Shown here in pieces: positions 29,083 to 30,286 of a stretch of 30,286 bases of DNA (position 1 is the first letter of the stretch; each line of letters opens with the position of its first letter). Source of the stretch: a virus; the IMG/VR virus record IMGVR_UViG_3300034104_001013, positions 1-30,286 of that record; one strand, written 5' to 3'. The translations under genes and the position numbers were made by a program. The notes beneath the pieces were generated by a model. That model did not search any database. It was given only the letters and a program-made list of their open reading frames with translations, and had not been told where the DNA came from.

Positions 29083-29502
29083 TTAAACCGCCTTTGTGAT
29101 TACGCCTGAGATCGGCCAAGTTGCAGAAATCGTGGCTAACTCACCAACGGCACCTGAAACGGCTTGCCACTCTGAAACAACCGCAGAAAAACTATAGCTT
29201 GGGTTGCTTGCACCTACTGCTGCTGATGTTGGCTTTACTACACAAGTTACATTTGTTCCAACAAGTGATGAACCAACTGCATTAATTGTTACTTCAGGTG
29301 CAGATGTTGCATAATCTTGATTAAATTCAAATGTAACTGAGTTATCAGCAAGGCCAGCAACACGGGTACGCGCCCCTGCTGAGGACATACCTGTTGTGTC
29401 AACCACATCTTCGCTAGTTGAAAGTGCCACGCTCGTAATAAACTCGCTGAGATTGATGCCGTTGATTACAACTGAAGCATCTGTTAGGACTATACGGGCC
29501 AT
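29083..29502 (-). CDS. major tail protein-like, paralogue A (139 aa)
   Basis: MARIVLTDASVVINGINLSE, VALSTSEDVVDTTGMSSAG, ARTRVAGLADNSVTFEFNQD and SEWQAVSGAVGELATISATW, ending GVITKAV. Directly duplicated by the next gene with clear DNA-level similarity in the 3' third. One of the pair should be the tail tube subunit. GAGGAAAC gives a ribosome site within the previous gene. Confidence 0.78.
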   Translation of the reverse strand: MARIVLTDASVVINGINLSEFITSVALSTSEDVVDTTGMSSAGARTRVAGLADNSVTFEFNQDYATSAPEVTINAVGSSLVGTNVTCVVKPTSAAVGASNPSYSFSAVVSEWQAVSGAVGELATISATWPISGVITKAV

Positions 29503-29670
29503 TTATTTTGTTTCCTCTACTGTTGCTGGTTTAGTTGTTACTGTTTTCTTGAGATGTTCACCTGCAACTAGGGCATCTGCGTTCAGTCCTAGTTCAAGCA
29601 ATTCTTTATCTGTAATTGTTTCGCCTTTTTTCTTCGCCTCGAAATTGTCCGAGGTAACTGTATAGCTCAT
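29503..29670 (-). CDS. small hypothetical protein between tail terminator and tail tube (55 aa)
   Basis: The start is at ATG 29670 (MSYTVTSDNFEAKKKGETIT) because AAGGAG lies five bases upstream; the longer frame from 29688 overlaps the previous gene. It contains TDKELLELGLNADALVAGEH and a Thr/Lys-rich tail. Short proteins of this kind are common in this slot in actinophages; no function known. Confidence 0.65.
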   Translation of the reverse strand: MSYTVTSDNFEAKKKGETITDKELLELGLNADALVAGEHLKKTVTTKPATVEETK

Positions 29671-29678
29671 TTTTCTCC

Positions 29679-30077
29679 TTATCCCCAAACGGTGAGACGG
29701 TAACGGTATGAAAGAAATTCAATATCACCTGATGCGTAATTGCCCGCTTCGGCTGATGTGACACGCAAAGTGTTGCAAGCACCACCAAGAGTTAGATCAG
29801 ATTCAATTGCTGCCTTGATTGAGTAAGCCCCACTGCCTGCAAGGTACTTATCAAGTTCATTTTGGCCTGAACGCTCTGTAAAGCGCTGAACCAAAACAAT
29901 AATATCTAAATTTGCCTGGTCTAAACCACGGGCATTATTCAAATCAAAAGTAAAATCTAACTGACCAACAATGGCTGCTGGTGCAACTGGCACCGTAGGG
30001 ATTAGTTCATAAACGCGCATCCCTTTAATAGTCTCTAGGTTGGCTTTTAAGCCGTTTCTAACCTCACTTGGCAACAT
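29679..30077 (-). CDS. tail terminator / head-tail completion protein
   Basis: 132 residues: LPSEVRNGLKANLETIKGMR, YELIPTVPVAPAAIVGQLDF, a beta strand (LDIIVLVQRFTERSGQNELD), KYLAGSGAYSIKAAIESDLT and a final YRYRLTVWG. This is the usual layout of actinophage tail-terminator-type proteins (I-G-V-P-x-P-A ... L-x-P-G-SIKxAI). The ATG overlaps the connector stop by one base. Confidence 0.72.
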   Translation of the reverse strand: MLPSEVRNGLKANLETIKGMRVYELIPTVPVAPAAIVGQLDFTFDLNNARGLDQANLDIIVLVQRFTERSGQNELDKYLAGSGAYSIKAAIESDLTLGGACNTLRVTSAEAGNYASGDIEFLSYRYRLTVWG

Positions 30078-30286
30078 TATACGGCCAAGCCATTGTTCTT
30101 GCGTAAGGGGCGCAGTAGTGCCTCAACATCGGCATCTAGTTTTGCAGCCAAGCGCACTGTTCCTAAATCTGTGTTACCAGCAATGCCAAATGGTGATTGG
30201 TTACGAAGAAACAGGCGTGATGCCTGAATCTTTGCTGCAGTCTTTACCTCATAAGGCACTTCAGACCAGCCAAAAACACCACGAAC
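30077..30286 (-). CDS. head-tail connector, C-terminal part (cut by window edge)
   Basis: The frame is open to the window edge: RGVFGWSEVPYEVKTAAKIQ, then ASRLFLRNQSPFGIAG and ALLRPLRKNNGLAV. The GWxxVPxxVKxAxxxxAxRLxxRxxSPFG pattern is the C-terminal part of gp6/gp15-type connectors in actinophages. A GTG at 30259 could be called as a start, but the family match extends upstream of it, so the gene is 5'-truncated by the window. Confidence 0.8.
   Translation of the reverse strand, partial: VRGVFGWSEVPYEVKTAAKIQASRLFLRNQSPFGIAGNTDLGTVRLAAKLDADVEALLRPLRKNNGLAV

Noticed and set aside
1-30286. Temperate phage with integrase and attP
   Set aside because: No integrase, excisionase or classical CI-type repressor was recognised in either strand; the tRNA-like element alone is not enough. 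A gene could still lie in the missing part.

Overview
The window is most of the genome of a tailed (siphovirus-type) bacteriophage of an actinobacterium. A WhiB-family Fe-S regulator, nearly restricted to Actinobacteria and their phages, sits among early genes, and the structural genes follow the actinophage order: P27-type small terminase, large terminase, small membrane protein, HK97 portal, protease, capsid, connectors, tail tube, frameshifted chaperone, tape measure, tail tip, fibres, lysis. Codon use is fairly AT-rich for an actinophage. That would suit low-GC planktonic freshwater actinobacteria (the acI type), but this host guess is inference only. No integrase, partition or lysogeny repressor gene was recognised.

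Layout. Almost everything reads leftward (minus strand). The right edge cuts a head-tail connector gene that should follow the capsid gene, and the left edge cuts the capsid gene just after its start. The two edges therefore fit as neighbours on a circular or circularly assembled map, with roughly 1-1.5 kb missing. In transcription order from the right edge come connectors and tail completion (30286-29503), two tail-tube paralogues and a frameshifted chaperone pair (29502-28208), tape measure and tail tip (28215-24965), an S74-terminated fibre (24956-23727), a lysis cassette (23727-22714), a collagen-like fibre with satellite proteins (22686-18353), a glycosyltransferase (18331-17267) and a DUF6378-like protein. 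A bidirectional terminator (16914-16949) separates this from the only rightward operon, seven very small overlapping genes (15718-16902).

From the divergent control region (15511-15717), the leftward early operon starts with a proteasome/HslV-like Ntn hydrolase. It continues through a Holliday-junction-resolvase-like nuclease, WhiB, an exported lytic transglycosylase, a Cas4/RecB-like Fe-S exonuclease with a partner, an SSB-like protein, a C5 DNA methyltransferase split into two same-frame halves, and a 700-residue primase-polymerase/helicase. Next come a repeat-rich gap that could be the replication origin (7638-7777), zinc-ribbon/HTH proteins, two HNH nucleases, a candidate cos/pac region (5258-5482) and the packaging and head genes.

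How it works together: the early block would supply replication, recombination, DNA modification and transcription control. The HNH-terminase-portal-protease-capsid block packages DNA and builds the head. The long right-hand block builds the tail, a glycine-rich collagen-like adhesion apparatus that the adjacent glycosyltransferase might decorate, and lysis. Genes are packed with 1-, 4- or 8-base stop/start overlaps, and many starts are preceded by an unusual GGGGGA ribosome-binding sequence. The parts least like ordinary phage annotation are the rightward mini-gene cassette, the split methyltransferase, the phage proteasome-like enzyme, the Tudor-like domain on the capsid protease, and a tRNA-like element at 11327-11400.
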